NCBI GenBank assembly: GCA_016801845.1
Contig: CM028909.1
Location: forward strand, 3,020,313 to 3,084,312
Direction of reading: 5' to 3'
DNA from: Polydactylus sextarius
Lineage: Eukaryota > Chordata > Actinopteri > Polynemidae
Length of the DNA: 64,000 nucleotides
In this document: positions 1 to 11,988 of the stretch, piece by piece
Layout: each line of letters begins with the position of its first letter
Position numbering within the stretch: the stretch's first letter is position 1
Notes under the pieces: model-generated
Database searches by the model: none
Seen by the model: only the letters and a program-made list of their open reading frames with translations
What the model was told of the DNA's origin: nothing
Translations under genes and position numbers: made by a program

Positions 1-160
1 CCTCCTGTTCTGGTCTTAGAGACTCTAGGAACCACAAGTAAACCTGCAATTTGACATTGAAGTGATCTACTGGGGTTATAAGGACCTATGCACTCTTTAA
101 AATATTATAGAGCCTTTGTATGACAAGAGAAGAATTTGAATTCTGTTCCAGAAGTTCAGG
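1..160. repeat. interspersed repeat fragment, second copy near 11.5 kb
   Basis: This end of the window is similar to 11,515-11,640: both read 'agagactctag(g/a)aacca', then 'acctgca(a/t)ttt', 'gaagtgat' and 'tggggttata(a/g)gg' in the same order. It is a dispersed teleost repeat whose class I cannot assign. The left boundary lies outside the window. Confidence 0.6.
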
Positions 161-1430
161 CTAAATGATCAGAGTCTTTGTGTGAATATGTTTTTATATT
201 TGTAGCATTATGATAAAACAGATTTAAGATGTCTGACTATCAATGGTGAAAGAGGATGGGTCCACAAACACAGGAGGAAAGAATCATTATAAAACCAAGA
301 GCTAAGAGTCTCATAGTGTCTATCCTGACCCCTCCGACCGTCACTTCAGTGTGACCTCTGCATACACTCCTCCAGTCTTCTCATTCTACTAATAAATTGT
401 GTACAGAGGCCAGTGTTGACGACTATTTTTGGCAGCTTCGTCAATGATTACCAGTAGACGGAGATGAGTAAGAGTTGGAAGGACGCAGGTCAGAAAGAAA
501 AAAATAAAGTCTTTGAAAGCATGAAAAGTGTGTAAAACGCAGCAGAGCAACACTATCTCGTATGTAAAGAGACCATGTTCTGGCATATGTTGGTTTTATT
601 CAGCTTTATATTCTAAACATTTCCGTCTAAAACCCTCGAACCACCAATGAAACAGTTCCTGTTCTGCTGTTCTTCAATCCAAACGGTCATCATGAGTTAA
701 TGAGTAACACGAATCAGTGGGTAAAAGTTAAGTGTTTCAGTGGAAGTCTTAATGTATGAGTGAGACGTAGAATAATGTTGCTCGAAGAGTCAGTTAAGGG
801 CAAACAGTCAAAGCGTCTACTAGCTTGTATGTCGGTGATAAGTTAATCTGCTTAAGGGAGGAAGTGCTATGTGGTTTTGACAGGTTTTGAAGCATCCGTG
901 ACTATCTGCCTCTCACTGTCCCATTGTTTATCAGGTGCCACATTCTTTGCTTACATCACACGGAAGTGGATAGTGACATCAAATAGTGTTAGAAAATATG
1001 TCATAACCATTGGTTAATACCATTTACGGTGTTATCATTAGCATGCTATCAGTGCATCGTAGTGTGCCCACCTCAGGCGACAGGCTGCTCTTTGTTGTTA
1101 AAGATTATATTGAAAAGCCCTTTGTCATCCTGACGTATAAAAACACATCAACATAACTTTGTTTGGTCAACCATCAGTCAACCAGTGTTGACTAAAAAAG
1201 TAACAATAGCTAACAGCAGCTGATTTAAACTGTTTTACTTTAACAGAACACAGTGTTGTTTATTTTTTAGGGACTGAAAACTTCAAAAAGTCAAAAATCA
1301 TGATTGTGAAGCATTAGTTGTTGAGTGAAGAGCTGTGAAGAGTTATTGTGAAGTATCAGTACATGTCTTTGTCTTTCACAAAAGACAAGTCTCTCAGACA
1401 GCTTGTGTACAGTAATTGAAACTGTAAATC
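161..1430. other. no gene seen
   Basis: AT-rich DNA with only short open frames, no paired splice signals, no codon-like periodicity and no recognised repeat. I see nothing functional here. Confidence 0.5.
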
Positions 1431-1680
1431 TTTACTATCAGAGGTTTCCAATAACTTTCTAAAATCTAGAGTAGAATTTAAAATTCTCCTGCTCACATAT
1501 AAAGTCCTTAATGACCGAGCTGCATTATATCATTATCATTAAGATGCTTAAAACCTTTCTCTGTAATGGAGCTGATAGTTAGTGATGAGTCAGGTGGGTC
1601 CTGGATCTTTAGTTCAGCTGCTACAGGATTTTTTTTACATTTTTGTCCTGGTCTGCCTCTCTCTGTTTGTTCTCACCTCA
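1430..1680 (+). mobile_element. decayed L2-like LINE fragment
   Basis: The stretch near 1470-1530 translates to VEFKILLLTYKVLNDRA, a typical peptide near the C-terminal end of teleost L2-clade reverse transcriptase ORFs. Frame breaks surround it, so it is a dead fragment. Confidence 0.6.
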
Positions 1681-2149
1681 TCATTTACCAGTTTCTCTAT
1701 AGAGGTCATATCGGTTGAATGTTTGTCTGGTTGATATGATAAGTTAATCATTTTAATATTTTTCATTGTGCAAAAACAGAATGAAGGCTTGGATCCAGAA
1801 GTCAATGATGTTTTCTACTGCCACAGAGAGATAACTAGGATCTTTGCTTTTCCAGACCTTCTCTTAACAGTTAACCTTAACGGTCATTTCTGTGTTTTTA
1901 TTTATCTACTTCTACTAACCTCCCCTGCTTCTGTTGGCATCAGTTAGATCCATTTTTTGGATCTTCAGTCCTCATGGATCTTTGAGGACTTGTCCATCTT
2001 TGTTGGATGTCGTCACAAGGTTCATAGAATCTAAGAATTTATCCTGAGCTGACAATTTCTAATGAGAATTCTGAAAACTTGAAAAGTTGGTGAAAGTACT
2101 GCCAAGCAAATATGAAGAACATGATGAGTGACTGCTCCAAACATAAAGT

Positions 2150-2610
2150 GATGGTCCGGTGTTCCAGATCAGCAGATTCATCATTTTCCTGAACAACCGA
2201 TGTGTCCGTGAAGAGCGAGAAAAAATGATGAATCTGCTGATGTGGAACAACCTTCATCCCCAGTTGTTATAAAACAAGATGTTGGGTAAGTCTCATAAAA
2301 CAGTGTTTTTAATAAACTCTCAGTTCACTTACTAAGTTATCAGTACTTCAGTTTATGTGTAGGGACCCTATTCATGCTACTGCTGAAGTGAAGTGATATT
2401 TTGAGCTTTATTAGTGGTTAAAAAATGACAATTTAGATACGTTTGGCTAACTGCCCCATTTACTTTCATTGTTAACTATTTGGTGGTGAAAACAAAAGAC
2501 AATTAAACTCAATATTACTTCAACCAACGTAAAATATCTCTTGAGGGGAGTTTGATTCGTTTTCATGGTGAAATAGACTCTGGGTTCATGTTACTCTGGA
2601 CCATCACTTT
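2150..2610. mobile_element. half copy of a palindromic (foldback) element
   Basis: The sequence holds a hairpin with 18-bp perfect arms (cagcagattcatcatttt / aaaatgatgaatctgctg, 2174-2240). A long right arm follows, with the marker 'tgtagggaccctatt'. The same right arm and hairpin recur at 35,700-36,380, where both arms are present. The left arm is missing here. No coding capacity is visible; it is a non-autonomous element. Confidence 0.7.
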
Positions 2611-2619
2611 AACACATGT

Positions 2620-3630
2620 AAAAACACGCAAAAACAAAAACACATTGTAATTAGTCTTTAGTTTTTTAAAGTATTTAAGGTCCTGAGTACTGGACCAACG
2701 GTGATGTTGGATGAAAACTCATCTAGCACCACATCAGGGAGTTCCTCCTAGAGGACAAACCTTTGGGAACCACTGCTGTGTTGTCTGAAATACAGTACTA
2801 TCATGAGAGTGAATGCCTGAGTCCTTCGCCTCGGTTCACTAAGCTCCATCATTTAGATGTTGTGGTGCTTATATTCTAATTAAGGTCTTTAATGGAGGGG
2901 AACCAGTGTGAGGGTGGATCCCATGTCCTTCATCTAAGTGACAATTATAAAAGGTTTAAATGTCAGCTGTGAAAACCAGCATACTTAATGGCTCAGTCCT
3001 GAAGATGGAGAGACCTACAAAATAATGTGGAACATATTGACAACAATTAAAATACTCAAAATACAAATCAGCATTTGGAACAATGTCCCATTTCTTTTTT
3101 AAAAATTAAAAAACTGAACAGTTTGGACAAAAAGCACAGTTTGTCTACGTGACTTTTGTGACTTTTTAGTCCAATAATAAAGTTAAAATAAAGTCAAACA
3201 AATTGATCTTTTCAAACTGATCATTTAAATAACAAACATGGGTTTCATAATATAAAGATGCTTCTAATTGTATCATTTCTTTTCTTTTACTGAAGTTACA
3301 TATCTAACAGACTATGATCAGTTTCACATTTACGTCGCCAACAGACTGGATTAGTGTAACTCAGACTCTTTCTCTCTCTATGAAAAACAATTGGAGCATT
3401 CACTGCTGCCCTGAGGCCTGAGTCAATTTCATATGATAGCCCTCCAGTTGAGAAGTGGTGAAATGTCAATTAGCTGTCATCCACCTCCACACAGTGCACT
3501 CAGCCTCGCAAGGGTCCAGGGCTAATCGCTCATCATTTGCCCCTGGTAGTGTCTGGATGGTGGTAGGCAAATCAGGGGGAGTGGGAGTGAATGGGGCTGG
3601 AGGGTGGAGCATGATGGAGTTTGAGGGACA
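2620..3630. other. no gene seen
   Basis: AT-rich intergenic DNA with no convincing exon or repeat signature. Short open frames at its right end run into the CA microsatellite and are not coding. Confidence 0.45.
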
Positions 3631-3632
3631 CA

Positions 3633-3638
<6 letters not shown>

Positions 3639-3725
<87 letters not shown>
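3639..3725. repeat. (CA)n microsatellite, about 43 units
   Basis: An uninterrupted CA run. Open frames across it, in CA on one strand and TG on the other, are artefacts of the dinucleotide repeat. Confidence 0.98.
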
Positions 3726-3727
<2 letters not shown>

Positions 3728-3849
3728 ACCAGTTAAACAGAATTCGGTGAATGAATCTTAATTTTCACTTCCTCCTCTGGACAGTACAGGTGTTCATATT
3801 TGTGATGTATGAGAGAAATAAATGTCACTGGTCACTTCTTATATTTACA

Positions 3850-4007
3850 GATGTTCAGAGGTGAAAGTAATGAAGTACATTTATTTGACTACTGTACTTA
3901 AATACAGTTTTTGACTATCTGTTCTTCAGTAGTATTTTATATTTTTGGAAACTTCAGACTTTCACTTCACTACATTTAAAGACAAATATTGTACTTTTTA
4001 CTTCACT
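3850..4007. repeat. teleost interspersed repeat of the 'acttcactaca' type
   Basis: Degenerate copies of the 'gtactttta(c)ttcactacattt' motif. The same motif family occurs in the large repeats at 24.46-25.0 kb and 59.37-60.04 kb. The SINE at 4020-4318 is inserted into this copy. Confidence 0.55.
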
Positions 4008-4330
4008 ACATTTCTATCAGGGCAACATGGCAGTTCAGGGGTTTCCGCTGTTGCCTCACAGCAAGAAGGTCCTGGGCTCGACTCCTGGGTCAGATGCAGG
4101 GTCTTTCTGTGTGGAGTTTGCATGTTCTCCCTGTTTCTGCATGGGTTTTCTACAGGAGCTCTACAGGAGTGGGAATGGTTGTTTGTCTATATGTGGCCCT
4201 TTGACGAACTGGCGATCGCCCAGGGTGTAACCTGCCTTCGCCTGTAAGCAGCTGGAATAGACTCGAGTCCCCCCCTGACCCTGAGTATGGGGTAAAGGTG
4301 TAGAAGATGGATTGATGGACATTTCTATCA
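4008..4330 (+). mobile_element. tRNA-like SINE with 12-bp target-site duplication
   Basis: The element at 4020-4318 carries a polymerase III B-box-like sequence (ggctcgactcc, about 4075-4085), the common teleost SINE phrase 'cctcacagcaagaaggtcct' and a GGAT/TGGA-type tail. The perfect 12-bp direct repeat acatttctatca at 4008-4019 and 4319-4330 flanks it, as expected for target-primed insertion. Open frames in this stretch are not genes. Confidence 0.85.
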
Positions 4331-4334
4331 AGGT

Positions 4335-5160
4335 TCTTGTTACTTTCAGTTGTGAATGTTGATGTTTTATTTTCTTTTCTACAAGGTGATTGGTTGTTTG
4401 TCAGGTGACAGCCTATCAGTGATCAGTAGGTGACGTCACGTCTGTAGACTGTGACTATAAAACCAAGTCAGGTTATTACAATAACTAATGATGTGAATCT
4501 TTTTCTTTTGATGTCAGATGATATCAGATGATCTCGTTTCAAACATTGTTGCTGTTGTAAAGTCATGAATCTAGAGGTGGAGACCTGGTTTGAAGCAGGT
4601 TGAATGTCAATGTTATTTTCTGATCCAGCTTCATTTCCAGCTGTTCCACTGTCTTCATGATGAACACACACATACATGTGTTCACACACTGTCAGAGCTG
4701 TGTCACAACACTACCATGATGTTTAGTTACAATTCATTTAAAACTACAAACTAACCACTGCTTTTCTTTGTCGGTTGTTGTTGTTGATTCATTCTGGAAC
4801 TTTCTACCAATATTCTAGTTACAATTCTAAAAACATTCTACATTCTAATTCTAGAATTCTACCTCATTCTACAGGTTCATCAAGCTGCTCAGAGACATTA
4901 GCTGTTGAAGTGTTGTGGTGATGATGTGACAATGTGGTGAAAGAAAATGGACTTTTAATAATTAAGTGTTTTTTTTTCAAAACAAGTATTTAAGTATTGA
5001 AACTATCACAGTAACATCTGACCAGTGGATCTGGACTTTGGTTTAAATAATGAGGCTGGAGACTTCATCCACCTCTGGTCTTGAGTCTGAACTACCCACT
5101 GACCTCAGACCTGTTGTGTTACGTCTTCAGAGAAGTGAGAAACTTGAGCGGTCAGGTTAG
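4335..5160. other. intergenic DNA upstream of the CNP-3 gene
   Basis: No exon or repeat recognised. It would include the distal promoter of the CNP-3-type gene that starts at 5361. Confidence 0.4.
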
Positions 5161-5172
5161 CCAGTATCCTCC

Positions 5173-5243
5173 CACGTGGAGGAGCATTAGTCACGCCTCG
5201 TTAATTTTCTCAAAGCGTGTGACGGAATCAGGTCGTGTATAAA
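5173..5243 (+). promoter_or_regulatory. core promoter of CNP-3 gene
   Basis: A TATA box (TATAAA, 5238-5243) lies about 120 bp upstream of the start codon, which puts transcription start near 5268. An E-box CACGTG sits near 5173. A run of about 18 A residues lies in the 5' leader just before the ATG. Confidence 0.7.
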
Positions 5244-5360
5244 GGCACCTGAGCCAGAGGAGCGCGAGCCAGAAGAGCAGAAACTGAGTCACGCGCCAGC
5301 TGCTCGGGACAGAATCAGAATCAAAATTTAAAAAAAAAAAAAAAAAAACAGCAGAAGAAG

Positions 5361-5900
5361 ATGAACCCAAATGTCTGTGTGTGCTGTTTATCTCTACTTT
5401 TACTCTTTAACTTCGTTAGAGCCAAACCCGTGTCTGACCTGCAGGTACGTGAAGTTTCTGTGTTGACTTTGGTTTTTGAATGATTTATTTATTCACTAAT
5501 TCAACATTTAATCAAAGATCAAATCTTTTATAATGAATGAATGTCTTTCCATTGAAATGACTGGAGTCATAAAGTTGGTTTCTTTCTGCTGCAGAGTCTG
5601 AAGCAGCTGTTGGATGAAGTCAACACTACACCGTATTACTCCTCCGAGGAGATGGAGGTGGAGGTGAGAGATGGAAACACAGATAAGTCGGTGTACGGAG
5701 CAGCAGCAGCGGAGCAGCCGTGGGACAGTGACCCCAGTAACTCCGCACTGGCGGCCAAACAAAACGTCCTCGCGCATCTCTTCAAAGACCTCGTGAGGAC
5801 TTCCAAGCGCTCGTGGAGCCGGTACAAGAAAGGCGGGTTGAGGAGCTGCTTCGGTGTCCGGTTAGAGAGGATCGGCTCGTTCAGCGGACTGGGATGCTGA
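5361..5900 (+). CDS. nppcl: C-type natriuretic peptide precursor, CNP-3 type
   Basis: Exons 5361-5444 and 5595-5900 encode a 129-residue prepropeptide. Exon 1 gives a hydrophobic signal peptide (core LSLLLLFNFV) ending near A21, followed by KPVSDLQ. Exon 2 encodes the acidic propeptide and the hormone. The C-terminus is the 17-residue ring CFGVRLERIGSFSGLGC directly followed by a stop; the absent tail is diagnostic of CNPs. A KK pair just before GGLRS is a likely convertase site giving a 22-residue peptide. The family signals through guanylyl-cyclase receptors and cGMP. It is the first of three same-strand natriuretic genes, and CNP-3 is the form known to be linked to nppb/nppa in teleosts, hence the call. 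The stop precedes a donor at 5904, so the last intron lies in the 3'UTR. The gene symbol follows zebrafish usage and is less certain than the family. Confidence 0.9.
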
Positions 5901-6501
5901 AGGTAGGACACTGATGACCCAGTCACACACTTACATTCATTCATTCATTCATCTTTGTGATAAAGCAAAGCAGTTTTACATGTACAACTATTTACTTATA
6001 TAATGATATATAATAATACAAATAATATGTAATAATAGAAAGAAAAGATTTTTCTAATAATAATAATGTATATTATTGTTATTTGTATTATTATTACCTA
6101 ATATTATTTTATATTTATCAATTTAATTAAAAATATATATTTCTTATTTCTGTATTACTGTTTCATTTCATTTTTATATATAAATGATATTTGATATCAC
6201 ACATCAATTAAAATGATCTTTTATGAATGAAAAACATTGTCTGGTAGGATTTACCCCTTCTCACTAGTTTTCTGTGATGTTTTTCAAAAGGAAAACAGAT
6301 TTAATAGTTTATAGTTTCACTTCATTTAGAGAGAAAATCAACTTAATTGTAGCTGCTCCTTTATTTTAACAGAGAACCAGAGAAATTTCACTGTGTCAAG
6401 CAGAATCTGTGCAGCCACGTCTGATTTCAGCTATGACCATGTATCAGACGTCTTCTTGTTGTTTTAATCTGGTGTAATAACGTGTTTTGTTCTGTCAACA
6501 G

Positions 6502-6670
6502 GTCTGCATCATTGTTCATCTTGACCAACAACAGCTGAGCTCCTGTCTCACTCACAGCGCTCTGACTTATGAGGGCAGTCGTCCTCTTCTGTATATGGTT
6601 CTCATTCAAAAATGTGATTTCTTTTTTTTCATATGTGAATAATTTAATAAATTATTGTACATGTATTTAT
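6502..6670 (+). other. 3'UTR exon of CNP-3 gene with AATAAA
   Basis: A donor after the stop codon (TGAAG|GTAGGA, 5904) pairs with an acceptor 'ctgtcaacag' ending at 6501. AATAAA at 6646-6651 marks the probable end of the transcript. Confidence 0.6.
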
Positions 6671-6679
6671 TATTTTATT

Positions 6680-8880
6680 GTTGTATAAAGTATAGTTGCC
6701 TTATAATATTCTAGTAAAATAATTATTTTGCATAATAGCAGAGTCTGTGAGTGGATTTGTTTCTCTTTTTGGTCAAAGCTGAAAGCAGTTTTCTCACATT
6801 AAATAAAGTGGCTTTTCAGACCAGGAGATTTGGGATTTAAACATATTATTATTATTATTATTTTCTTCTTTTTATTCACAGTCTGACTGGCCAGTGACTA
6901 ATCCCTATGTCAGGTTGCCTCGCAGCGAAGTGTGGGGGTCAATGTTTCAGTATAAAAAGGCTCCATATTGTTACTATTAGAACAAGTTTTCTTTAATTTT
7001 TATTATTCAGTATTGTTTTAGTTTTGTTTAGTTTAGAGCTTAAATGATTTTAATTTGATTTTTTTTTTGAGGAATTAACTATTTTTTTTTTAGAGTTTAG
7101 AGACAAACTTTAATTTAAAGAAGCCAAAATATGATCTACAAAACTGTTGTTCATTAAAAAGTCCAATCTTCTTCAGTTTTATAAACCTTCAAATCAGTTA
7201 AAACACAAGAAGACACTAAAGTTGCCAAAGCACCACAACAGCAATATAAAGTGCAGCGAGTCCCAGAAACCATAAGATAATGTGTGGCTACACATTTTTT
7301 TAATTAAGACAATAAACATGACCGTTTTATTTCCAGATTAGTCAGGACTCATGCTGTTCTTAAAAAAACAACAACTGAAAACTAACTTAACACGCTACAG
7401 ATGCTACAACGAGCTCCTGTTTCTACTTTATTACCATCATCACACACTAACAGACACTGATGTCAATCTACTTATAAAAAGAAGTAGTTTTCAGTGGAGC
7501 TGGACAGTCATATCATCTATCACATAAATATATAATAATGACAACGGTTGGAGGGTTAGGAAAAGAAAATCTTAATGACAAACGAATTATGAAACAAATT
7601 AGTTATAAATCTAGAAGCAGGACTTCATCTCTTACTGAGAGAAGTTTCTCTTTCTCTTGCGTTGCTTCCTGGTGCATAAAAAACAAGTGAGGCTGGTGGG
7701 AACACCCTCAGTTTTGTAGGAATTTGGTCATAAACTTAAATATTTGACAAATTAGAAGAAGAATATATGCACCTCATTTTATTGATCCGTTTTTTGTGAA
7801 ACTATTTTTCTCAGACCTCTGAATATCAGCCTCATTACACAAGAAGTAATGTCATGTAATCGTGATTTCAATCATGAGACTTTGTTTTTTATTATAAAAA
7901 GATCTTTTCTATTGTCACGTGCACAAATAACAGGAGAAAGTGAGATGTTATGTCTCATAAATCCTGAGGTCGTGCACATAAAAAACCCACAGGATCTAGG
8001 AACTAGTGGTAACTAGAGCAATTAGATCAGGAGAATCTTGGAAATTGATCGTGGATCCTGGATCAGGATCCTGAAGATCTGGATGCTCTAACAAGGGGAC
8101 TTTGACCTCGCACCAGATATGAGAAGGTCACAGAACGTGAACTGAAACTGCAGCAGAGACGAGGGAGGAGAGAAGATTTAAAATCTCACAGCAACAACAC
8201 AATTGGTTGACTGAGACTGTGGCAACGTCTGATTGGTTTGCTGTAAACAACCAGTCAGTTGATTAGTGATGGGAAGAAAGAGAGAAGGAGAAGCAAGAGA
8301 AGTGTGAATGAATGAGACAAGTCATCTGAACACTTACATTGATGTTTTTTGTTGAAACTAGATTAGAAAAGGTGAACTGAATCATCAAAAAGTCAGTCAC
8401 AGTATGACTAAAATACCCACTAGTACACCTTAAAAAAGACTTGACAGCAACAAAGACGCTTAACGAGCCCTTCAACGTGCTTTATATAATTTAAAAAACA
8501 TTCTTAATTACAACTGATAAAGAGGTTAGATTGTTTGTCTTAATATTCTGTTTTTCATAGTGTTTTCTAGAAGGGCAGAAGTAAACACAGTTTGCTATTT
8601 ATTGTACATTTCTCAAAGATCCTATGAATTACGTTCCTCCATTAAAGACTTTTGATTCTGCCAAACAGGCTACTCTACCACCATCACGTACACGCCTTAA
8701 TTTAGTAACACTGTCACACTGTCTGTTAGTTTACTACTTCCCGTAGCTCAGTGACAACAGTGTCCAGTCTGAAGGAGGGGTGGAGTATTTTTCTGAAACA
8801 AAGTAGCATATGGAAGCGGCTATGTCATACGAATGCCCCATATCTAAAAGACAATGCTTTAAAAGGAGCAGTTTCCGACA
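6680..8880. other. intergenic, CNP-3 to nppb
   Basis: No exon was found. I looked for another natriuretic ring (CFG...RIG...GLGC) on the + strand and saw none, so no VNP-type gene is evident. An isolated strong TATA-like sequence, tataaaaagg, lies near 6951 with no recognisable gene after it. Confidence 0.45.
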
Positions 8881-8885
8881 GCTCG

Positions 8886-8957
8886 TTATCAGAACCAGGT
8901 GTCAAGAACACCAGTCCAATTCCTGGCATGCCTACGTGTGTCATACTTAAGTATAAA
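8886..8957 (+). promoter_or_regulatory. nppb proximal promoter: GATA, T-box, TATA
   Basis: A reverse GATA core (ttatc, 8886-8890) is followed after 6 bp by AGGTGTCA (8897-8904), a T-box half-site. An inverted ACACC partner follows a few bases later. The TATA box TATAAA is at 8952-8957. The nppa promoter has the same GATA-6 bp-AGGTGTCA arrangement. Factor assignments rest on consensus matching only. Confidence 0.6.
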
Positions 8958-9059
8958 GGAGCAGAGGCTGCTGCTGTAGGCTCCAGCATCCAAACAACTA
9001 CCAAGCAAAGGAGTATCAATCTATCACCTGATACAAATTACAGGAACCAAAGGAGGAAC

Positions 9060-10145
9060 ATGCATCTGTCTTCTATTCCCCTCTGTGGTCTCGTCCTCAT
9101 CTTAAACCTGCAGCTGTTCAGCACATATCCCATCAGCACCGGCTTGACTGACACTGACATGGACATCTTAAAGGTGAGTCTCCAAATGAATGATTCTGAG
9201 ATTCCTTTATGGAATATTGAAGGTTCTTTGTGGATTTTTTTTTAAGGGGAATCCAAAGCATTTACACCATGTAACCCCAAATAAATTGGATTTTTTTTTT
9301 TTATTGCCATCTCACCTTTCACTCAGTCGTAACTTCCTATATGGATGCCTGCAACCAGATCTGATTTAATGGGAGCTGTTCATGTAATACGCGCTAACTT
9401 GAAAAGTCAGTTGATGTTATGTTAATATGAGAACATGATAAATACAGTCAACAAAGTTATCTTGGCAGACTTTACCTGACAGTGTTTACTTGTGCTCTAC
9501 ACTGTGATAAATGACTGTGAATACTTCCACTGGTCTTAAAAGAGGAACTGTTAATTATGTCCACGTGGATACTGCAGGTGCTGCTTCACAGACTAGAGGA
9601 GTCGGTGTCAGAGCAGACAGACGTGGACCAGAGAGCCTCTGAAGAGCAAAGAGGTCTTGACAACCTGAACGGGGAGGAAGCACAAGACGGTTGGCAGTCA
9701 CAAACAGGACTGGACGAGGCAGCAATCAGGGAATTTCTCTCAGCCAAGAACCTGAAGAGCGTCCGCAACGACCCATCTAGGAGATCCTCCGGTTGCTTCG
9801 GGCGGCGGATGGACAGAATAGGCTCCATGAGCTCTCTGGGGTGCAACACTGTTGGCAGAAACAGTAAGTTCAGTAATAACCTGACAACTCCCAGTTGCAC
9901 TGGTGTAACACGTTTTTGCTCATAAACATACGAAAAGCTTCTGTGATCATCAAGCTTTGAGAAAAAAGGTTATTAATATGAAACGTCCACAGAGACCAGT
10001 AATACAGTGTGTTGTTCTTTAACATTCTGACAGTATATAAATTAAATAAACATATAGATAAACAATTGATTAAATGAAGGATAAGATTTTAATATTTGTA
10101 CTAAAATTGTTTGTTTTATCTTTTTCTCTTGCAGATCCAAAGTAA
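9060..10145 (+). CDS. nppb: B-type natriuretic peptide precursor (BNP)
   Basis: Exons 9060-9173, 9578-9863 and 10135-10145 encode 136 residues. Exon 1 gives a signal peptide (MHLSSIPLCGLVLILNLQLF). Exon 2 gives the propeptide and the 17-residue ring CFGRRMDRIGSMSSLGC followed by NTVGRN. Exon 3 completes N and adds PK then stop, so the tail is NTVGRNNPK. The GRRMDRIGSMSSLGC core is the typical teleost BNP sequence. The RR before SSGCFG is a plausible processing site. BNP is a cardiac hormone acting through guanylyl-cyclase receptors on natriuresis and vasodilation. An open frame continues upstream of the ATG to 8751, but the TATA box at 8952 and the signal peptide fix the start at 9060. Three exons, with the last coding only a few residues, match family structure. 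Confidence 0.94.
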
Positions 10146-10322
10146 AGATGAAGTCTTACCATCTAAAATCTGGAACTGCAACGTCTCTACCAAAAGTTAT
10201 TTTTATTTCAGTGCTATTTATTTACTAATATTTATTGAATATAATTTGTGGCTTACAAATATATTTATTTAAAATGTAAGATGTTAAGATTGTTCTGTAT
10301 TCTTCTGTAATGCTTTAATAAA
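10146..10322 (+). promoter_or_regulatory. nppb 3'UTR with AU-rich elements and AATAAA
   Basis: Several ATTTA motifs lie within about 80 nt (for example ctatttatttactaatattta near 10,215 and atatatttattt near 10,260). AATAAA is at 10,317-10,322. AU-rich 3'UTRs are known for BNP mRNAs in vertebrates and fit rapid turnover of a stress-responsive cardiac transcript. Confidence 0.7.
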
Positions 10323-10439
10323 TGTTTACAACTGCAAATAACTAAATCAATGTGTAACTGAAATTTACATGATGGGGAAAGATCAATGTTATTTAAAAGG
10401 TTTTTATATACTGCCTGTGGACTCAATAGATAAATATTT

Positions 10440-10900
10440 TAATGGAGAAGAGGAAACCAAGTATTGAATTAAAATAATTGTGTTCCCAAAAGATAAAGTA
10501 GGTTTGGGACTACCAAACCTAAAGCTGTATTATATTTCATTTGAAACTGGCATATTATCCAATTAGATGAAGGATAGTATGTTGAATTGGGTCAATTAAG
10601 ATGAGGTTTTAGGTAGATCTAGGTACTATCTATCTTCTTTTACTCCAAAGAGGTTTGGGCCAGAATACACAACATGTTAAAGCCACCACATGTGGCATCA
10701 ACCAACACTTGGTGTTGGGAAAATGTTGGGAAAGTGGCACATCAGTGGTATATGTCAGGTGGATGATTTGTGTCAGGACTTCTTCATGTCATATATAGAT
10801 CTGAATCTTCAAATGATGAACTGTTTTACACAAAGGACTCAGTATGAGGAGTACATTTGTCAAGGAAACCAGATGTCAGTTCATTAAAAACATACAAAAT
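10440..10900 (+). mobile_element. decayed L1-like LINE ORF2 fragment
   Basis: Near 10,485-10,545 the frame reads PKDKVGLGLPNLKLYYISFE, the GLGLPNLKLYY signature found toward the C-terminus of fish L1-clade ORF2 proteins. Stops follow, so the element is dead. Confidence 0.7.
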
Positions 10901-11059
10901 AATACAAAGGTACTAGTGGTTGTTACATTATGGACCAACCCACTTAAAACCAATATATTCAAATATATTCCTGCTGTTAGTAAAACTAATTACTGCTCTC
11001 GTCTCCTCTGTGCTGCTGGCAGGACAGTTGGTTGCAACAATGACAATGAATGACAACAG

Positions 11060-11830
11060 GTTTCATTAACTTCAAGACTCAAGTGCAAAGAGATGAGGCA
11101 GATGTAGAACTGGAACTAGAAGATCCAAACCTACTTAGTTAACTAACTAACCTGAGACATAAAGACATAAAAGACCTTCAACAAAATATCTGAGAGGAAA
11201 TTAAAAACTGAACTTAAGATGGACATGAAACAAGAAATCATTCTGACAGATACACAGACAAGATGTAGAGCACCAGGTTAGAGAAAGTAACAAAGAATTA
11301 CAAAAACCTAGAGCCACCAAAACCCAAAGTCCAACATGACGTAGAAGAGTAAAGGATGAGCACAAGCTATAGCTACTTAACTAAAGGAAAGTCCAGGACC
11401 CACCTGAACCATCCCTGACTCTCATTAGCTCATTAGAGGGAAGTTTTAAGCCTAAACTTAAATGTAGAAAGGACATCTGCTGGACCCAAACTGTGATCTG
11501 GTTCCATCAGAGAGGAGCCTGATAACTAAAGACTCTACCTAGAGACTCTAGAAACCATATGTACACCTGCATTTTGTGACTGAAGTGATGTATTGGGGTT
11601 ATAGGGAACTGTGAACTATATAAGATACAATGGGTCCTGGTCATTAAGATCTTAATATACAAGAATATTTTTAATTCAATCCTGGAGCCAATGAAGAGAA
11701 GCTAATTTAGGAGAAATGTCATTTTCCTACTTCCTGTCAGTAATCATGCTACAGGATTTTGGATCAACTAGAGGTTATTGGGTCACCCAGATAAAGAATT
11801 ACAGTGGACCAGTCTAAACAAACACACGGA
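11060..11830. repeat. interspersed repeat, second copy of the family at 1-160
   Basis: 11,515-11,640 matches the start of the window. The rest (for example 'cctggagccaatgaagagaagctaat' and 'ttacagtggaccagtct') looks like a common dispersed teleost repeat. No coding frame is intact. Confidence 0.5.
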
Positions 11831-11984
11831 CTAACTTTTGAACAGGTTGAAGTATTTGCACAGTGAACGTTATATACACATCACATCTCAGCTCACAGCT
11901 CCAAGGTGGCTTCTGAGGTCATATCACTGCTGTTTGGTAGCACGATTATACACAGTCACATATACTGTACACACAAATATGCAC

Positions 11985-11988
<4 letters not shown>

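Noticed and set aside
3455..3736. Open frames across the CA repeat on both strands
   Set aside because: Dinucleotide repeat artefact; long runs of alternating residues.
3945..4247. Three overlapping + strand frames of 67-100 residues
   Set aside because: They fall in a SINE and the repeat it inserted into; none has gene structure.
8751..9059. In-frame upstream extension of the nppb reading frame by about 100 codons
   Set aside because: It crosses the nppb TATA box and regulatory sites. The signal peptide begins at the ATG at 9060.
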